Notes: generated from the sequence alone by a model not told the origin. 50,601 bases of DNA from Vibrio sp. Hep-1b-8 (GCF_006124995.1 NZ_QEWN01000141.1:1-50601), one strand, 5' to 3'; shown: positions 1 through 11,529, counted from the stretch's first letter. Numbers and translations are program-made.

Positions 1-513
<513 letters not shown>

Positions 514-596
514 CATACAACACCCAAAGGGTTTTGTGGACTCAATGTAAGAACATTGAATGTGTAAGAACTGACAGCTTTCCAGATTAAAGAATT

Positions 597-716
597 TGCT
601 TGGCGACCATAGCGATTTGGACCCACCTGATTTCCATTCCGAACTCAGAAGTGAAACGAATTAGCGCCGATGGTAGTGTGGGGTTTCCCCATGTGAGAGT
701 AGGACATCGCCAGGCT
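597..716 (+). rRNA. rrf: 5S ribosomal RNA
   Basis: A 120-base 5S rRNA starts with TGCTTGGCGACC and ends with GCCAGGCTT, so the two ends pair as helix I. The conserved internal text CCGAACTCAGAAGTGAAAC and GCGCCGATGGTAGTGTGGGG is present. It lies about 85 bases after the 23S end, the normal rrn order. Ends are assigned by alignment in mind with E. coli 5S. Confidence 0.97.
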
Positions 717-799
717 TACATTTCGTTTTTAGATTTTAGACCTTTTTATTAAGGGAAAATCTAAAGGCAAAAACTTAGACTCAAGAGTCTAACCAGTGC

Positions 800-876
800 G
801 GAGCGGTAGTTCAGTTGGTTAGAATACCGGCCTGTCACGCCGGGGGTCGCGGGTTCGAGTCCCGTCCGCTCCGCCA
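800..876 (+). tRNA. tRNA-Asp (GTC)
   Basis: A 77-base cloverleaf with acceptor arms GGAGCGG and CCGCTCC, the D-loop text AGTTCAGTTGGTTAGAATA, anticodon loop CTGTCAC (anticodon GTC) and the TTCGAGTC T-arm. The CCA end is encoded. It follows 5S rRNA, as is common for distal tRNAs of rrn operons in Vibrio and enterics. Confidence 0.97.
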
Positions 877-887
877 CTTATTCCGAA

Positions 888-912
888 AACCTCGCTAATG
901 GCGAGGTTTTTT
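888..912 (+). terminator. Intrinsic terminator after tRNA-Asp
   Basis: The stem AACCTCGC / GCGAGGTT with loop TAAT is followed by six T. It would end the rrn transcript after tRNA-Asp, yet tRNA-Trp follows only 28 bases later, so tRNA-Trp either depends on read-through or has its own weak promoter in the short gap. Confidence 0.75.
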
Positions 913-939
913 CGAATCTAAAATCTGAAAAGATTCTAC

Positions 940-1016
<77 letters not shown>

Positions 1017-1024
1017 TAATTAAG

Positions 1025-1055
1025 AAGGCTCTAGTCGAAAGACTAGAGCCTTTTT
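1025..1055 (+). terminator. Intrinsic terminator ending the rrn/tRNA unit
   Basis: A long GC-containing stem AAGGCTCTAGTC / GACTAGAGCCTT around the loop GAAA is followed by a T run. This is a strong Rho-independent terminator directly after tRNA-Trp. Confidence 0.9.
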
Positions 1056-1122
1056 GCATTCTCAGCCCTTTCTGTTCTTCCGGCTTATACGCTAATTGGG
1101 TTTCGGAGTGAGCAGGGTAATT

Positions 1123-1444
1123 ATGTCTATGATTAGAACGCCCTATAAGCTATCTCAGCATAAGATTAGACCCGGAATGAGGGGTTGATGTCACCTTTAT
1201 CGCTCCAGCGGCTGGAGAGCGCATTTTTGTGCGTCAGATGAAAGGGCCTTTTCCATTTCCTCTCTGTTCCTCTTCGGTGATCGAATCTGATCTGCCTGAT
1301 CAGTCAGTGATTCCCGTTATTCCCTTGAATGCAATTCCTAAGCTTGATCTTAATAATGCAGAGTTAATTGATTTTGTATTTGAGTGGGAGGGTATGAGCA
1401 AAGATAATATTCCAGCTCCATTAGTGACACCTGTAACCTTTTAA
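1123..1444 (+). pseudogene. Possible small gene of unknown function, apparently frameshifted
   Basis: I do not recognise this. An ATG at 1123 opens a 21-codon frame ending at a TGA (1186-1188). The +1 frame, open from 1181, continues to 1444 and would encode a C-terminal part starting VDVTFIAPAAGERIFVRQ. Removing one G from the GGGG run at 1181-1184 would join both into about 106 codons. Alternatively only a short GTG-started protein (1229-1444) is made, or nothing. No good ribosome site is seen for the GTG. The rest of the 1056-1542 gap shows nothing else I can support. Confidence 0.25.
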
Positions 1445-1542
1445 ATTTCAAACTTTGTTTGATGTAAGATGCTATGAATTTTGGTCGATTATTTATCGAT
1501 GATCGATACAATATCAACCAGAAAATAGTTTTTGGGGGAGTT

Positions 1543-1929
1543 ATGGGTCAGCTTTCTATTCTTGGTTTTATCGCAGTGGGGGGTGCCTTTGGTGCTTGTT
1601 CGCGTTATTTGATATCTGAGTTATGTATCATGCTGTTTGGTCGAGGCTTTCCATACGGTACGTTAACCGTTAATGTGGTGGGTTCTTTTATAATGGGCTT
1701 GCTGATTGCAGCGTTTGAGAACGAGCTTCTTGCACCAGAGCCATGGAGACAGATTATCGGTCTTGGCTTCTTAGGTGCCTTGACTACGTTTTCTACCTTT
1801 TCGATGGATAACGTTTTACTCATGCAGCAAGGCGCATTTTTCAAGATGGGACTGAACGTATTGCTCAATGTCGCGTTGAGTATCTCTGCTGCTTGGGTAG
1901 GATTTCATCTACTGGTCAAAAGTTCGTAG
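1543..1929 (+). CDS. crcB: Fluoride channel CrcB/Fluc
   Basis: A 128-residue membrane protein of the Fluc/CrcB family, which exports toxic fluoride passively as a dual-topology dimer. Family signatures are clear: GGAFGACSRY near residue 12, FPYGTLTVNVVGSFIMG near 40 and GFLGALTTFSTFS near 72. Four hydrophobic helices are visible and the length fits the usual ~125. I chose the ATG at 1543 because GGGGGAG stands just before it and the family starts there; an upstream in-frame ATG (1474) would add 23 atypical residues. I looked for a fluoride riboswitch upstream and saw none. The gene is followed by its own terminator and is not part of the thi operon. Confidence 0.93.
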   Translation: MGQLSILGFIAVGGAFGACSRYLISELCIMLFGRGFPYGTLTVNVVGSFIMGLLIAAFENELLAPEPWRQIIGLGFLGALTTFSTFSMDNVLLMQQGAFFKMGLNVLLNVALSISAAWVGFHLLVKSS

Positions 1930-1966
1930 TGATTTTTTGTTCATTTTTTTAACAATTTTTGTACAG

Positions 1967-1996
1967 GTCGGCTTGGTTTAACCAAGCCGATTTTAT
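1967..1996 (+). terminator. Intrinsic terminator after crcB
   Basis: The inverted repeat TCGGCTTGGTT / AACCAAGCCGA is followed by TTTTAT. It separates crcB from the riboswitch leader of the thi operon. Confidence 0.8.
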
Positions 1997-2008
1997 ATAC
2001 TCGCTTTA

Positions 2009-2090
2009 CTTGTCGGAGTGCCATAAGGCTGAGACCGTTAATTCGGGATCCGTTGAACCTGATCAGATTAGTATCTGCGAAGGGAACAAG
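2009..2090 (+). promoter_or_regulatory. TPP riboswitch (THI element)
   Basis: The conserved thi-box elements occur in order: GGAGTGCC, GGCTGAGA, then TTGAACCTGATCAG and TATCTGCGAAGGGA. The closing helix P1 is CTTGT (2009-2013) with ACAAG (2086-2090). TPP binding to this class represses downstream thiamine synthesis genes; here the whole thiCEFSGH operon follows. A ~160-base segment between aptamer and thiC holds the likely expression platform (see the hairpin at 2198-2250). Confidence 0.95.
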
Positions 2091-2197
2091 AGAAGGTACC
2101 TTAACCAGTATCAAACTGGTTAATATCAAATATCGATTCTGTAAATAGTCATACTTTTAGAACTGTTTTCGATACCTCTTGTCGCATCTTTCCGCCA

Positions 2198-4191
<1,994 letters not shown>

Positions 4192-4193
4192 TG

Positions 4194-5525
4194 ATGAGAA
4201 TCCTTATACCTGCGTCATGGATTGCAATGACGGGGAATGTTCAGCAATGTCTGTTGTTGGCTAGAGAACAAGGATTTGATATCGAGTGTATTGAGTTGGG
4301 CGTTAGCCCAACTCTACATTTCCAACTTGTTCGCGACCAACATATCACTCACATCAGTACAGACTTAATATCTAAGCATGATGGTCAAGTGCTTCTAGAT
4401 TACGTGCTTTACTATCATGGTTCGATTGATATTGAGAGATATCTAGAGCAACCCAAGAATTCTATTTATATCGATGTAGAAGATGCTGAGCAAGGCGATG
4501 TAAGTTGCATTCTGTCGCAGTTCGATATCTGGAGGCATCCAGACACAGGGGAGGTGCGAGCACTTTCCGCTGCGCCTTCGCTCTTGTTTCATCCCAAAGC
4601 GCATTTTGTGTGGGTGGTGACACTACTTGCTCTGGACTTTCCTATTGAAGATGCACTGACATTAGCCCGAGCAATGTTGGCTTCCTGTGATGATGTTTCA
4701 CGTGAAACACTTTCCAATCCAAGAATGGGGTTCAACAAAACATGGCCAAGTTCCTATGCTCATTTTCCTGTACCTGTTTTAAATGATTCACGACTTGGTA
4801 TTGATGTGAATTGGTCGACTGCAAATCAAGCCTTATCTTTTCCATCGTTATCGAAGTTAGCGTTGGGTCTATATCCTGTTGTTAACAGTGTTGAATGGAT
4901 CGAGCGTTTACTTGAGTTAGGCGTGAAGACGATTCAGCTGCGAATTAAAGATCCACATCGGCATGATTTAGAGCAGCAAATAGAAAGAGCTGTAGCGCTT
5001 GGTCGCCAGTACCACGCTCAGGTGTTTATCAATGACTATTGGCAGCTGGCGATAAAGCACGGTGCCTTCGGTGTTCATCTTGGACAAGAAGATATAGAGC
5101 AGTCCAACCTCGATCTACTGAGAGAAGCTGGACTATGTCTTGGGCTGTCGACACATGGGTATTACGAGTTGCTACGTATAGCGCAGATTTATCCGAGTTA
5201 CATCGCCTTAGGGCATATATTCCCAACCACCACAAAGCAAATGCCTTCATTACCACAAGGATTGGTTCGGTTGGCTCTATACCAGCAATTGATCGATACC
5301 ATTCCTTATCGTGGGAACCAAGGACTTCCTACCGTAGCGATTGGTGGTATTGATCAAACAAATGCGCATCAAGTTTGGCAGTGTGGGGTTTCCAGTCTCG
5401 CGGTAGTCAGAGCAATCACTGAAGCTGACTCAATAGAGCAGGCTATAGAGTTTTTTCAACAAGTAATGAGTAAGCACAGCATTCGAGACAAAAACAATTC
5501 AGAGGAACTTACACATGCTAAGTGA
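4194..5525 (+). CDS. thiE: Thiamine-phosphate synthase ThiE with an N-terminal extra domain
   Basis: Joins HMP-PP and the thiazole phosphate to give thiamine phosphate. The ThiE TIM barrel fills the C-terminal ~220 residues: [58 protein letters not shown] and AVVRAI. About 200 residues precede it, so the protein is twice the usual ~210. The part [26 protein letters not shown] near residue 145 resembles the end of a ThiD/ribokinase-type fold without the GTGC anion-hole motif, so it may be a degenerate kinase domain (inference). ATG 4194 or the overlapping GTG 4191 could be the start. The gene contains a perfect parS site (4694-4709) encoding VSRET. It overlaps thiF by 11 bases. Confidence 0.93.
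   Translation: MRILIPASWIAMTGNVQQCLLLAREQGFDIECIELGVSPTLHFQLVRDQHITHISTDLISKHDGQVLLDYVLYYHGSIDIERYLEQPKNSIYIDVEDAEQGDVSCILSQFDIWRHPDTGEVRALSAAPSLLFHPKAHFVWVVTLLALDFPIEDALTLARAMLASCDDVSRETLSNPRMGFNKTWPSSYAHFPVPVLNDSRLGIDVNWSTANQALSFPSLSKLALGLYPVVNSVEWIERLLELGVKTIQLRIKDPHRHDLEQQIERAVALGRQYHAQVFINDYWQLAIKHGAFGVHLGQEDIEQSNLDLLREAGLCLGLSTHGYYELLRIAQIYPSYIALGHIFPTTTKQMPSLPQGLVRLALYQQLIDTIPYRGNQGLPTVAIGGIDQTNAHQVWQCGVSSLAVVRAITEADSIEQAIEFFQQVMSKHSIRDKNNSEELTHAK
4694..4709 (+). promoter_or_regulatory. parS: parS centromere site (exact) inside thiE
   Basis: TGTTTCACGTGAAACA, a perfect 16-base palindrome identical to the general bacterial parS consensus bound by chromosomal ParB. V. cholerae chromosome 1 is known to carry a few parS sites clustered near its origin, which fits this location. 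The site is embedded in codons 168-173 of thiE. Confidence 0.93.
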
Positions 5526-6306
5526 TGAAGAATTTGTTAGATATCAGCGCCAAATCGCCTTACCTGAGTTTGCTGAACGAGGGCAGCTGGCGTTATCAGA
5601 AGCACACGTATTAATCATTGGTTGTGGTGGATTAGGCAGTGCTGCGAGTCTATACCTATCCGGCGCAGGGGTAGGAAAGATAGTGATTGTCGATGATGAT
5701 GTGGTTGATCCGAGTAACTTGCATCGTCAAGTCATATATCGGGAGCAGGACGTCAATAGACCAAAGGTCATTGCGACTCAAACGCAAATTAGAGCGTTGA
5801 ATTCTAACGTTGCTATTAGGGCGATCAATAGACGACTAGATAGTCGGCAATTGAGTCTCGAGGTCATGCTTGCTGATGTCGTTTTGGATTGTAGCGACAA
5901 CATGACGACTCGACAGATGACCAATCAAGCTTGTATTGAACAGCGCAAACCTCTGATCACGGCCGCGGCAATAGGATGGAAAGGTCAGTTTTCCGTATTC
6001 GATTATCGTAATTCCGACTCCGAAAATGGCTGTTATCGCTGTTTGTTCCCGTTCGATGAGCTAACACATCCGGTTAGATGCAGCGATAGCGGAGTGCTGG
6101 GTCCTGTAGTTGGCACAATGGGTAACTATCAAGCCATCGCGGCAATTCAGCTTTTAGTTACCGGCAAGTTTCACTTTCAGCCCGCTACCTTACATCTATT
6201 TGATGGGTTAAAGCTTGCTTGGCAAACCTTATCGATAAACAGAGATAGTCAATGTTCTGCTTGTGGGTCGTTAAGTCAGACTAAATTTCCAGAGGTGCAA
6301 ATATGA
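5515..6306 (+). CDS. thiF: Sulfur-carrier adenylyltransferase ThiF
   Basis: An E1-like enzyme that adenylates the C-terminus of ThiS so that sulfur can be loaded for thiazole synthesis. The nucleotide loop GCGGLG is at residues 36-41, followed by the acidic [13 protein letters not shown] segment. A zinc site is made by Cys173-x2-Cys176 and Cys247-x2-Cys250. Cys189 in [14 protein letters not shown] is the equivalent of the E. coli cysteine that can form an acyl disulfide with ThiS. The 263-residue length is close to E. coli ThiF (251). It starts within the end of thiE and overlaps thiS by four bases (ATGA). Confidence 0.96.
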   Translation: MLSDEEFVRYQRQIALPEFAERGQLALSEAHVLIIGCGGLGSAASLYLSGAGVGKIVIVDDDVVDPSNLHRQVIYREQDVNRPKVIATQTQIRALNSNVAIRAINRRLDSRQLSLEVMLADVVLDCSDNMTTRQMTNQACIEQRKPLITAAAIGWKGQFSVFDYRNSDSENGCYRCLFPFDELTHPVRCSDSGVLGPVVGTMGNYQAIAAIQLLVTGKFHFQPATLHLFDGLKLAWQTLSINRDSQCSACGSLSQTKFPEVQI

Positions 6307-6566
6307 GTACATCAAATAAAGTTTCGGTGTCGTCTGATTCGCTAGATAGTACCAGTAGTTCGACGATAACCATTGAGATCAATTCAATTCCACAGCTTGT
6401 ACCTTTTGGCTGTAACCTAGAAAACATAGTGACCCAGTTTGCCATTACGGATTCTGGGTACGTATTTGCGATCAATAATCAGGTTGTGCCACGCAGTGAC
6501 TGGAGCAATACCATTCTCATTGAGGGAGACAGCATCTCTCTATTTCAAGCTATAGCAGGGGGCTGA
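6303..6566 (+). CDS. thiS: Sulfur carrier protein ThiS
   Basis: A ubiquitin-like sulfur carrier; its C-terminal Gly-Gly (AIAGG, residues 83-87) is thiocarboxylated and donates sulfur to thiazole synthase. The core from [15 protein letters not shown] to the end matches the family. At 87 residues it is about 20 longer than usual because of a Ser/Thr-rich N-terminal tail (residues 1-20) for which I see no alternative start. It overlaps thiF by ATGA and precedes thiG by four bases. Confidence 0.93.
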   Translation: MSTSNKVSVSSDSLDSTSSSTITIEINSIPQLVPFGCNLENIVTQFAITDSGYVFAINNQVVPRSDWSNTILIEGDSISLFQAIAGG

Positions 6567-6570
6567 ATCA

Positions 6571-7341
6571 ATGCTTAAAATTGCCGACAAACAATTTAAC
6601 TCTCGTCTGTTTACCGGAACAGGGAAGTTCGCCAATAGTGAGTTGATGGTAAAAGCCATTGAGGCATCTGGCTCTGAGTTAGCCACTATGGCTCTTAAGC
6701 GTGTTGATGTTAACGATAAGCAAGATAATATCTTGCAGCCACTTATCAATGCAGGTGTTAACTTACTTCCGAACACCTCTGGTGCAAAAACCGCAAAGGA
6801 CGCAATCTTCGCAGCTCATTTAGCGAGGGAAGCGTTAGCAACCAACTGGCTTAAGTTGGAAATCCATCCTGATCCTAAGTACCTAATGCCAGACCCAATA
6901 GAGACGCTGCTTGCAGCAGAACAACTGGTTAAAGATGGTTTTATCGTTCTACCTTATTGCCATGCTGATCCGGTGTTATGTAAACGCTTAGAGGAAGTAG
7001 GGTGCGCTGCTGTTATGCCTCTTGGAGCGCCAATCGGCAGCAACAAAGGTGTTGTGTCGCGCGACTTTCTTGAGATCATTATTGACCAAGCGAATGTCCC
7101 TGTTGTTGTCGATGCTGGTATTGGTGCGCCATCTCATGCTGCACTCGCGATGGAAATGGGTGCAGATGCCGTGCTTGTCAACACAGCGATTGCGGCATCT
7201 ACTCATCCTGTAGAGATGGCGATAGCATTCAAATTGGCCGTCGAATCTGGTCGCATGGCATTTGAAGCAGGACTCGCAGGAAAAGCAAATCATGCGATTG
7301 CATCTAGTCCTCTCACATCATTTCTCGATCAACTGTCGTAA
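6571..7341 (+). CDS. thiG: Thiazole synthase ThiG
   Basis: Forms the thiazole phosphate from DXP, ThiS-thiocarboxylate and dehydroglycine. The 256 residues equal the E. coli length. The Schiff-base lysine is Lys95 in [10 protein letters not shown]. Further hallmarks are KFANSELM near residue 19, LPNTSGAKT near 66, [11 protein letters not shown] near 150, [28 protein letters not shown] near 178 and the phosphate-binding segments of a TIM barrel. It lies four bases after thiS and 19 bases before thiH, in the same operon. Confidence 0.97.
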   Translation: MLKIADKQFNSRLFTGTGKFANSELMVKAIEASGSELATMALKRVDVNDKQDNILQPLINAGVNLLPNTSGAKTAKDAIFAAHLAREALATNWLKLEIHPDPKYLMPDPIETLLAAEQLVKDGFIVLPYCHADPVLCKRLEEVGCAAVMPLGAPIGSNKGVVSRDFLEIIIDQANVPVVVDAGIGAPSHAALAMEMGADAVLVNTAIAASTHPVEMAIAFKLAVESGRMAFEAGLAGKANHAIASSPLTSFLDQLS

Positions 7342-7360
7342 ACAGCAGTGAGGAGATCGA

Positions 7361-8482
7361 ATGAGTTTTGTTGAACAGTACAAAAAATACAATTGGCATG
7401 ATATTTCGATGTCGATCTATGCCAAAACCGCCAAAGACGTTGAGAATGCTTTGGCTAAGAGCCGGCGAGACTTGGAAGATTTTAAAGCGCTAATCTCTCC
7501 AGCAGCAGAGCCCTATCTTGAGCAAATGGCCCAACTGTCATATTCAGCGACACGTACACGCTTTGGTAACACGATGTCGCTCTATATACCGCTCTATCTT
7601 TCAAACTTATGTGCCAACGCTTGTACCTATTGTGGATTTTCTATGGAGAATCGCATTAAACGTCGCACATTGAATAAGTCAGAAATCGAGGCAGAAATCG
7701 AGGCGATAAAGCGTATGAAGTTTGACAATGTGCTGCTGGTAACTGGTGAGCATGAGACTAAGGTAGGCATGAACTACTTTAGGGAGATGGTTCCCCTAAT
7801 AAAGCAGCGCTTTAACTACTTAGCTATGGAGGTTCAGCCATTACAGGAGCATCAATACGCAGAGCTTAAAACGCTCGGTTTGGATGCGGTCATGGTCTAT
7901 CAGGAAACTTATAACGCTTCCACTTATGCCAAACATCATTTGCGTGGCAATAAAATGGATTTTGATTTTAGGTTGGATACGCCAGATAGATTAGCTAAGG
8001 CTGGTATCGACAAAATTGGTATCGGAGCTCTAATTGGTTTGGATGAGTGGCGCACTGATTGTTTTTACGTTGCAGCACATCTCGACTATCTCGAACGGAC
8101 GTATTGGCAATCACGTTACTCAATTTCTTTTCCTCGGCTGAGACCATGTGAGGGGGGAGAAAGCTCCGTTGTACCGAAATCTGTTATGAGCGATAAACAG
8201 TTAGTCCAGCTTATTTGCGCATATCGATTGCTCAATCCAGAAGTTGAGTTGTCACTTTCTACCAGAGAGTCACCTCAGTTTAGAGATAATGTTTTATCAC
8301 TAGGTATTACGAGTATGTCAGCGGCGTCAAAAACTCAGCCTGGGGGATACGCTTCAAATGACGCGGAGCTTGAACAGTTTGAGATCAGTGATGAGAGAGG
8401 CGCGGATTCAATTGAAGCAATGATTAGGTCGAAAGGTTTAGATCCGGTGTGGCGAGATTGGCATTGTGCATATTCTGGTTAG
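7361..8482 (+). CDS. thiH: Tyrosine lyase ThiH (2-iminoacetate synthase)
   Basis: A radical SAM enzyme that cleaves tyrosine to p-cresol and dehydroglycine, the glycine unit for ThiG. The SAM/[4Fe-4S] cysteines are Cys84-x3-Cys88-x2-Cys91 in LCANACTYCGF. The segments LLVTGEHETKVG and MEVQPLQEHQYAELK match the family, and the length (373) equals E. coli ThiH (377). Presence of ThiH rather than ThiO marks the anaerobic-type pathway. GAGGAG precedes the ATG. It is the last gene of the operon, followed at once by a parS site and a terminator. Confidence 0.97.
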   Translation: MSFVEQYKKYNWHDISMSIYAKTAKDVENALAKSRRDLEDFKALISPAAEPYLEQMAQLSYSATRTRFGNTMSLYIPLYLSNLCANACTYCGFSMENRIKRRTLNKSEIEAEIEAIKRMKFDNVLLVTGEHETKVGMNYFREMVPLIKQRFNYLAMEVQPLQEHQYAELKTLGLDAVMVYQETYNASTYAKHHLRGNKMDFDFRLDTPDRLAKAGIDKIGIGALIGLDEWRTDCFYVAAHLDYLERTYWQSRYSISFPRLRPCEGGESSVVPKSVMSDKQLVQLICAYRLLNPEVELSLSTRESPQFRDNVLSLGITSMSAASKTQPGGYASNDAELEQFEISDERGADSIEAMIRSKGLDPVWRDWHCAYSG

Positions 8483-8484
8483 AG

Positions 8485-8500
8485 TGTTTCACGTGAAACA
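8485..8500 (+). promoter_or_regulatory. parS: parS centromere site (exact) after thiH
   Basis: A second exact copy of TGTTTCACGTGAAACA, three bases behind the thiH stop and before its terminator. It is 3.8 kb from the copy in thiE. Two exact 16-mers this close strongly support a ParB-loading region. Confidence 0.95.
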
Positions 8501-8513
8501 TAGGTAAAGAAAA

Positions 8514-8549
8514 GAGGGTTGATGCAAAACATCAACCCTCTACTTTTTT
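8514..8549 (+). terminator. Intrinsic terminator of the thi operon
   Basis: A perfect 11-bp stem GAGGGTTGATG / CATCAACCCTC around CAAAA is followed by TACTTTTTTC. On the other strand the stem is followed by TCTTTTC, so it may also serve the convergent aminopeptidase gene. Confidence 0.9.
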
Positions 8550-8596
8550 CTAGCTTCTAGCTTCTAGCTTCTAGCTTCTAGCTTCTAGCTTCTAGC
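8548..8596. repeat. Tandem repeat, seven copies of TTCTAGC
   Basis: Seven perfect head-to-tail copies of the heptamer TTCTAGC run from 8548 to 8596. The last copy overlaps the stop codon (TAG on the minus strand, 8592-8594) of the aminopeptidase gene, and the first overlaps the T run of the thi terminator. Perfect short tandem repeats of this kind tend to vary in copy number. Confidence 0.97.
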
Positions 8597-10382
8597 TGTG
8601 TGCTACAGGTGCCGTTGCTTGACGAAGCCACTCTTTCACATCACCTTCAACTAGCGGGCTGATCTCATCCCATACTTTCTGATGGTAGTCATTCAGCCAC
8701 GCGAGTTCTGGACGTGTCAGCATATCAACATTGATGTTTCTGATATCAATTGGGCAACGTGTTAGCGATTCAAAGCTGAGTACAGGGAAGTCGCCTTTAG
8801 TCGGTGTTTCGACAACAAGCTCTAGGTTCTCAATTCGGATACCGAATGCATCAGCGCGGTAGTAACCTGGCTCATTAGACAAAACCATACCTTGAGTGAG
8901 AGGCACATCAATTTGCTTTTTAGATATGCTAGCGGGTCCTTCATGAACACTGAGGAAATGCCCCACGCCGTGTCCGGTACCGTGGTCATAGTCGTAGCCT
9001 TCGGCCCATAAGTGCTGACGAGCTAGAGTATCAATCTGGTATCCTCGAGTACCTTTAGGGAAACGAGCGCGAGCGACACCAATGTGACCTTTTAATGCAA
9101 GCGTGAACTGCTTAATCATTTCGTCGCTAGGTTTTCCGATAGCAATGGTACGCGTGATGTCTGTGGTGCCATCTAGATATTGACCGCCAGAATCAACCAA
9201 GTAAAGACTGTCTAGTTGAAGTACTCCAGGCTCAGGTTGATTCTCATGGTTGTAGTGACACATTGCGGCATTACTGCCGGCTGCGGAAATAGTGTCAAAG
9301 CTAAGATCCATGAGTGTCGGGTCTTGTTTTCTAAATTGCTCAAGTTTGTCAGACAGTAGCGCCTCATTGTGAAGATTTCCCGTCGCTACTTCTGAATCTA
9401 GCCAACTCAAGAACTTACACATCGCAACGCCATCTCTAACGTGGCAAGCTTTCATGCCTGAAATTTCGACGTCGTTCTTCGATGCTTTAGGCATTAGACA
9501 AGGATCGGCAGCATTGATGACTGACGCACCGCTATTTTGCAGAACCAGTTTGAACCAAGCATTGCTGGTCGCTGGATCGAGTAGCACTTTTTTACCCGCA
9601 AGCGCTTCGATCTGTGCCTTGAGTGAATCTGGGTGATGGACGGTTACACCATTACCAACGTGTTCAGAGAAGTTGCTAGGCAGACGTGCTGGGTCAAGGA
9701 AGAATTCGACACTCGCATCGTCATGGAGAATCGCGTGAGATAGCAAAACAGGCAAGCGTGAGACATCAAGACCACGTACGTTTAATAACCAGCAAATTGA
9801 GTCCAATGCGGTTATCACAGCGGCGTGACCTCCTGCCTTTGCAACCAAATGAGCGATCTCTTGACGCTTACTCTCACTAGATTGACCAACAGCTTCTGTC
9901 GCCATCAGTCTTACATCCGAAATGACGGGGGCTGGACGATCATGCCACAACTGGTCAATCGGGTTGCTTTGCAAAATATTGAGCTCCAGCTTTCCTGCAA
10001 GTTTTGCTTGAGCTGAATCTAACCAAGCTGAGTTATGCATACGTGGGTCGATCGCGACTGAACATCCTGTTTCAAGATGTTCGAGGATCCAATCAAGAGC
10101 AGGCTCTTCAATTAAGTGGCGATATTCGAACAACGTTGATGGGACCTGTTTAGTTACTTGAACCGTGTAGCGACCATCAACGAAAATAGCGGCATTGTGT
10201 TGAGTAATGACAGCAACACCGGCAGAACCTGTAAATCCAGTCAGCCAGTGGAGACGCTCATTGTGAGCGGGGACGTATTCGCCAAGGTATTCGTCTTCAT
10301 GTGGGACAAGCAGGGCGTCTAAATTATTCTGTGCGAGCCAATCGCGAATAGCAGCCAAACGCTGTTCTGTAGTCATAAGCAT
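8592..10382 (-). CDS. Xaa-Pro aminopeptidase (M24B, three-domain type)
   Basis: A cytoplasmic metallopeptidase that removes N-terminal residues before proline. At 596 residues it is of the long, XPNPEP1-like type: two creatinase-like N-terminal domains (about 1-300), then a pita-bread catalytic domain. The metal ligands are visible in DSGGQYLDGTTDITRT, HGTGHGVGHFLSVHEGP, SNEPGYY and GIRIENLELV. AAGGA stands nine bases before the first ATG (10382); the second ATG, two codons in, is less well spaced. The stop codon lies in the heptamer repeat. It is transcribed toward the thi operon. It differs from the shorter E. coli PepP (~440), so I give no symbol. Confidence 0.93.
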   Translation of the reverse strand: MLMTTEQRLAAIRDWLAQNNLDALLVPHEDEYLGEYVPAHNERLHWLTGFTGSAGVAVITQHNAAIFVDGRYTVQVTKQVPSTLFEYRHLIEEPALDWILEHLETGCSVAIDPRMHNSAWLDSAQAKLAGKLELNILQSNPIDQLWHDRPAPVISDVRLMATEAVGQSSESKRQEIAHLVAKAGGHAAVITALDSICWLLNVRGLDVSRLPVLLSHAILHDDASVEFFLDPARLPSNFSEHVGNGVTVHHPDSLKAQIEALAGKKVLLDPATSNAWFKLVLQNSGASVINAADPCLMPKASKNDVEISGMKACHVRDGVAMCKFLSWLDSEVATGNLHNEALLSDKLEQFRKQDPTLMDLSFDTISAAGSNAAMCHYNHENQPEPGVLQLDSLYLVDSGGQYLDGTTDITRTIAIGKPSDEMIKQFTLALKGHIGVARARFPKGTRGYQIDTLARQHLWAEGYDYDHGTGHGVGHFLSVHEGPASISKKQIDVPLTQGMVLSNEPGYYRADAFGIRIENLELVVETPTKGDFPVLSFESLTRCPIDIRNINVDMLTRPELAWLNDYHQKVWDEISPLVEGDVKEWLRQATAPVAHS

Positions 10383-10482
10383 CTGTGGTAATCCTTCATT
10401 ATTGTCTAGTTGTCCGTGTCAACGTTTAAGCGTGCAGTTGGACGATGAGAATAAGCTACTCTTTTTACCGTCAGGCTGCAAA

Positions 10483-11424
10483 TTATCTAAGAGCAGTGGT
10501 TTTATCCCGAATGATTTGTCGTAGCCAAGATAATGCAGGGTCATTTTCTCTATCACGGTGCCAGAACAGCGTATATGCCATTGGAGGAAATTCCATCGGT
10601 AAAGGTAGGACAGTCAAGTCTAGCTGCTTTGAGGCTAGCTTTACAAAATGACTCGGTGCGGTAAATACGAAGTCTGTGTAAGAACATAAGCTTGCCGCAC
10701 TGTTAAAGTCAGGTACGGTAATCGCGATATCGCGCTCTTTGCCGATGTCGGCTAATCGATAGTCGAGTAACCATCTTTCGTTGCCATCACAGCGAACTTG
10801 AACGTGGCGCTGAGCCAAAAAGTTATCGAGATTCCAAACTTGCCCCAGAGCAGGATGCTCTTTTCGGACTAAACACATTTGGTTATCACGGTATATTTCC
10901 TGCTCGCAAATATCGCTAGGTGGCAGCATAGTGAGTTTTGCGTCATTGATGTCGATATCTTTCCCTGTAATGCCTAAGTCAATTTCTCCCCGCTGTATTT
11001 GACGAAATGTGTCGTCAGACCAAGCATGAGTACTGATAGTGACGCCCGGTGCGCGGTTAAATATCTGGGGAAGGAAGTGGGGTAAGATCAGTGGGTAAAC
11101 ACTTTCGACAGCGGCAATCTGGTAGCGATAATCACTCGAGCTAGGCGAAAACTCTTCAGGTTGTGTTAGCTGTTCTAATTGATTTATTAGTATCTCGAGT
11201 TTGGGTTTAAGAAACAGCGCTTTAGGTGTTGGTTTTAGGCCATGGGCGTGACGCACGAACAGAGGGTCATCAAACTGTGCCCTAAGCTTGGCAAGATTCT
11301 TACTGACAGCAGATTGGCTAAGACACAATCGGTGTGCTGCGCGAGTAACGTTAAGTTCTTCAATTAAAACACGTAAACAGACCAGTAAATTCAGATCAAG
11401 ACGAGCAAGTTTCTCTATATTCAT
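10483..11424 (-). CDS. LysR-type transcriptional regulator
   Basis: A 313-residue LysR regulator. The winged helix-turn-helix is at residues 8-66 (LDLNLLVCLRVLIEELNVTRAAHRL then SQSAVSKNLAKLR), followed by the two-lobed effector domain. It stands divergently to an MFS efflux gene, with 105 bases between, and probably controls it and itself; the palindrome ATGAC-N5-GTCAT at 11452-11466 is a candidate operator. The inducer cannot be told from the sequence. Confidence 0.93.
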   Translation of the reverse strand: MNIEKLARLDLNLLVCLRVLIEELNVTRAAHRLCLSQSAVSKNLAKLRAQFDDPLFVRHAHGLKPTPKALFLKPKLEILINQLEQLTQPEEFSPSSSDYRYQIAAVESVYPLILPHFLPQIFNRAPGVTISTHAWSDDTFRQIQRGEIDLGITGKDIDINDAKLTMLPPSDICEQEIYRDNQMCLVRKEHPALGQVWNLDNFLAQRHVQVRCDGNERWLLDYRLADIGKERDIAITVPDFNSAASLCSYTDFVFTAPSHFVKLASKQLDLTVLPLPMEFPPMAYTLFWHRDRENDPALSWLRQIIRDKTTALR

Positions 11425-11451
11425 TAGAAATTCTCAGGAGGAATAACTTTG

Positions 11452-11466
11452 ATGACAATACGTCAT
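11452..11466. promoter_or_regulatory. Candidate LysR operator between divergent genes
   Basis: ATGAC-AATAC-GTCAT is a perfect interrupted palindrome 28 bases upstream of the LysR start and 64 bases upstream of the MFS start. LysR sites are often such dyads with a T-N11-A core. Assignment is by position and symmetry only. Confidence 0.35.
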
Positions 11467-11529
11467 TAGCAGGCATATCTAGTTTAGCCTACTATAAAGG
11501 CAATTTCATCATGCGCAGCGGAGATACAA

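Noticed and set aside
1930..2008. Fluoride riboswitch near crcB
   Set aside because: The stretch before crcB lacks the GGNGATGG...CTGATG pattern; the only riboswitch nearby is the TPP element for thiC.
8548..8596. Heptamer array as a CRISPR
   Set aside because: Units are seven bases without spacers and there are no cas genes; it is a simple tandem repeat.
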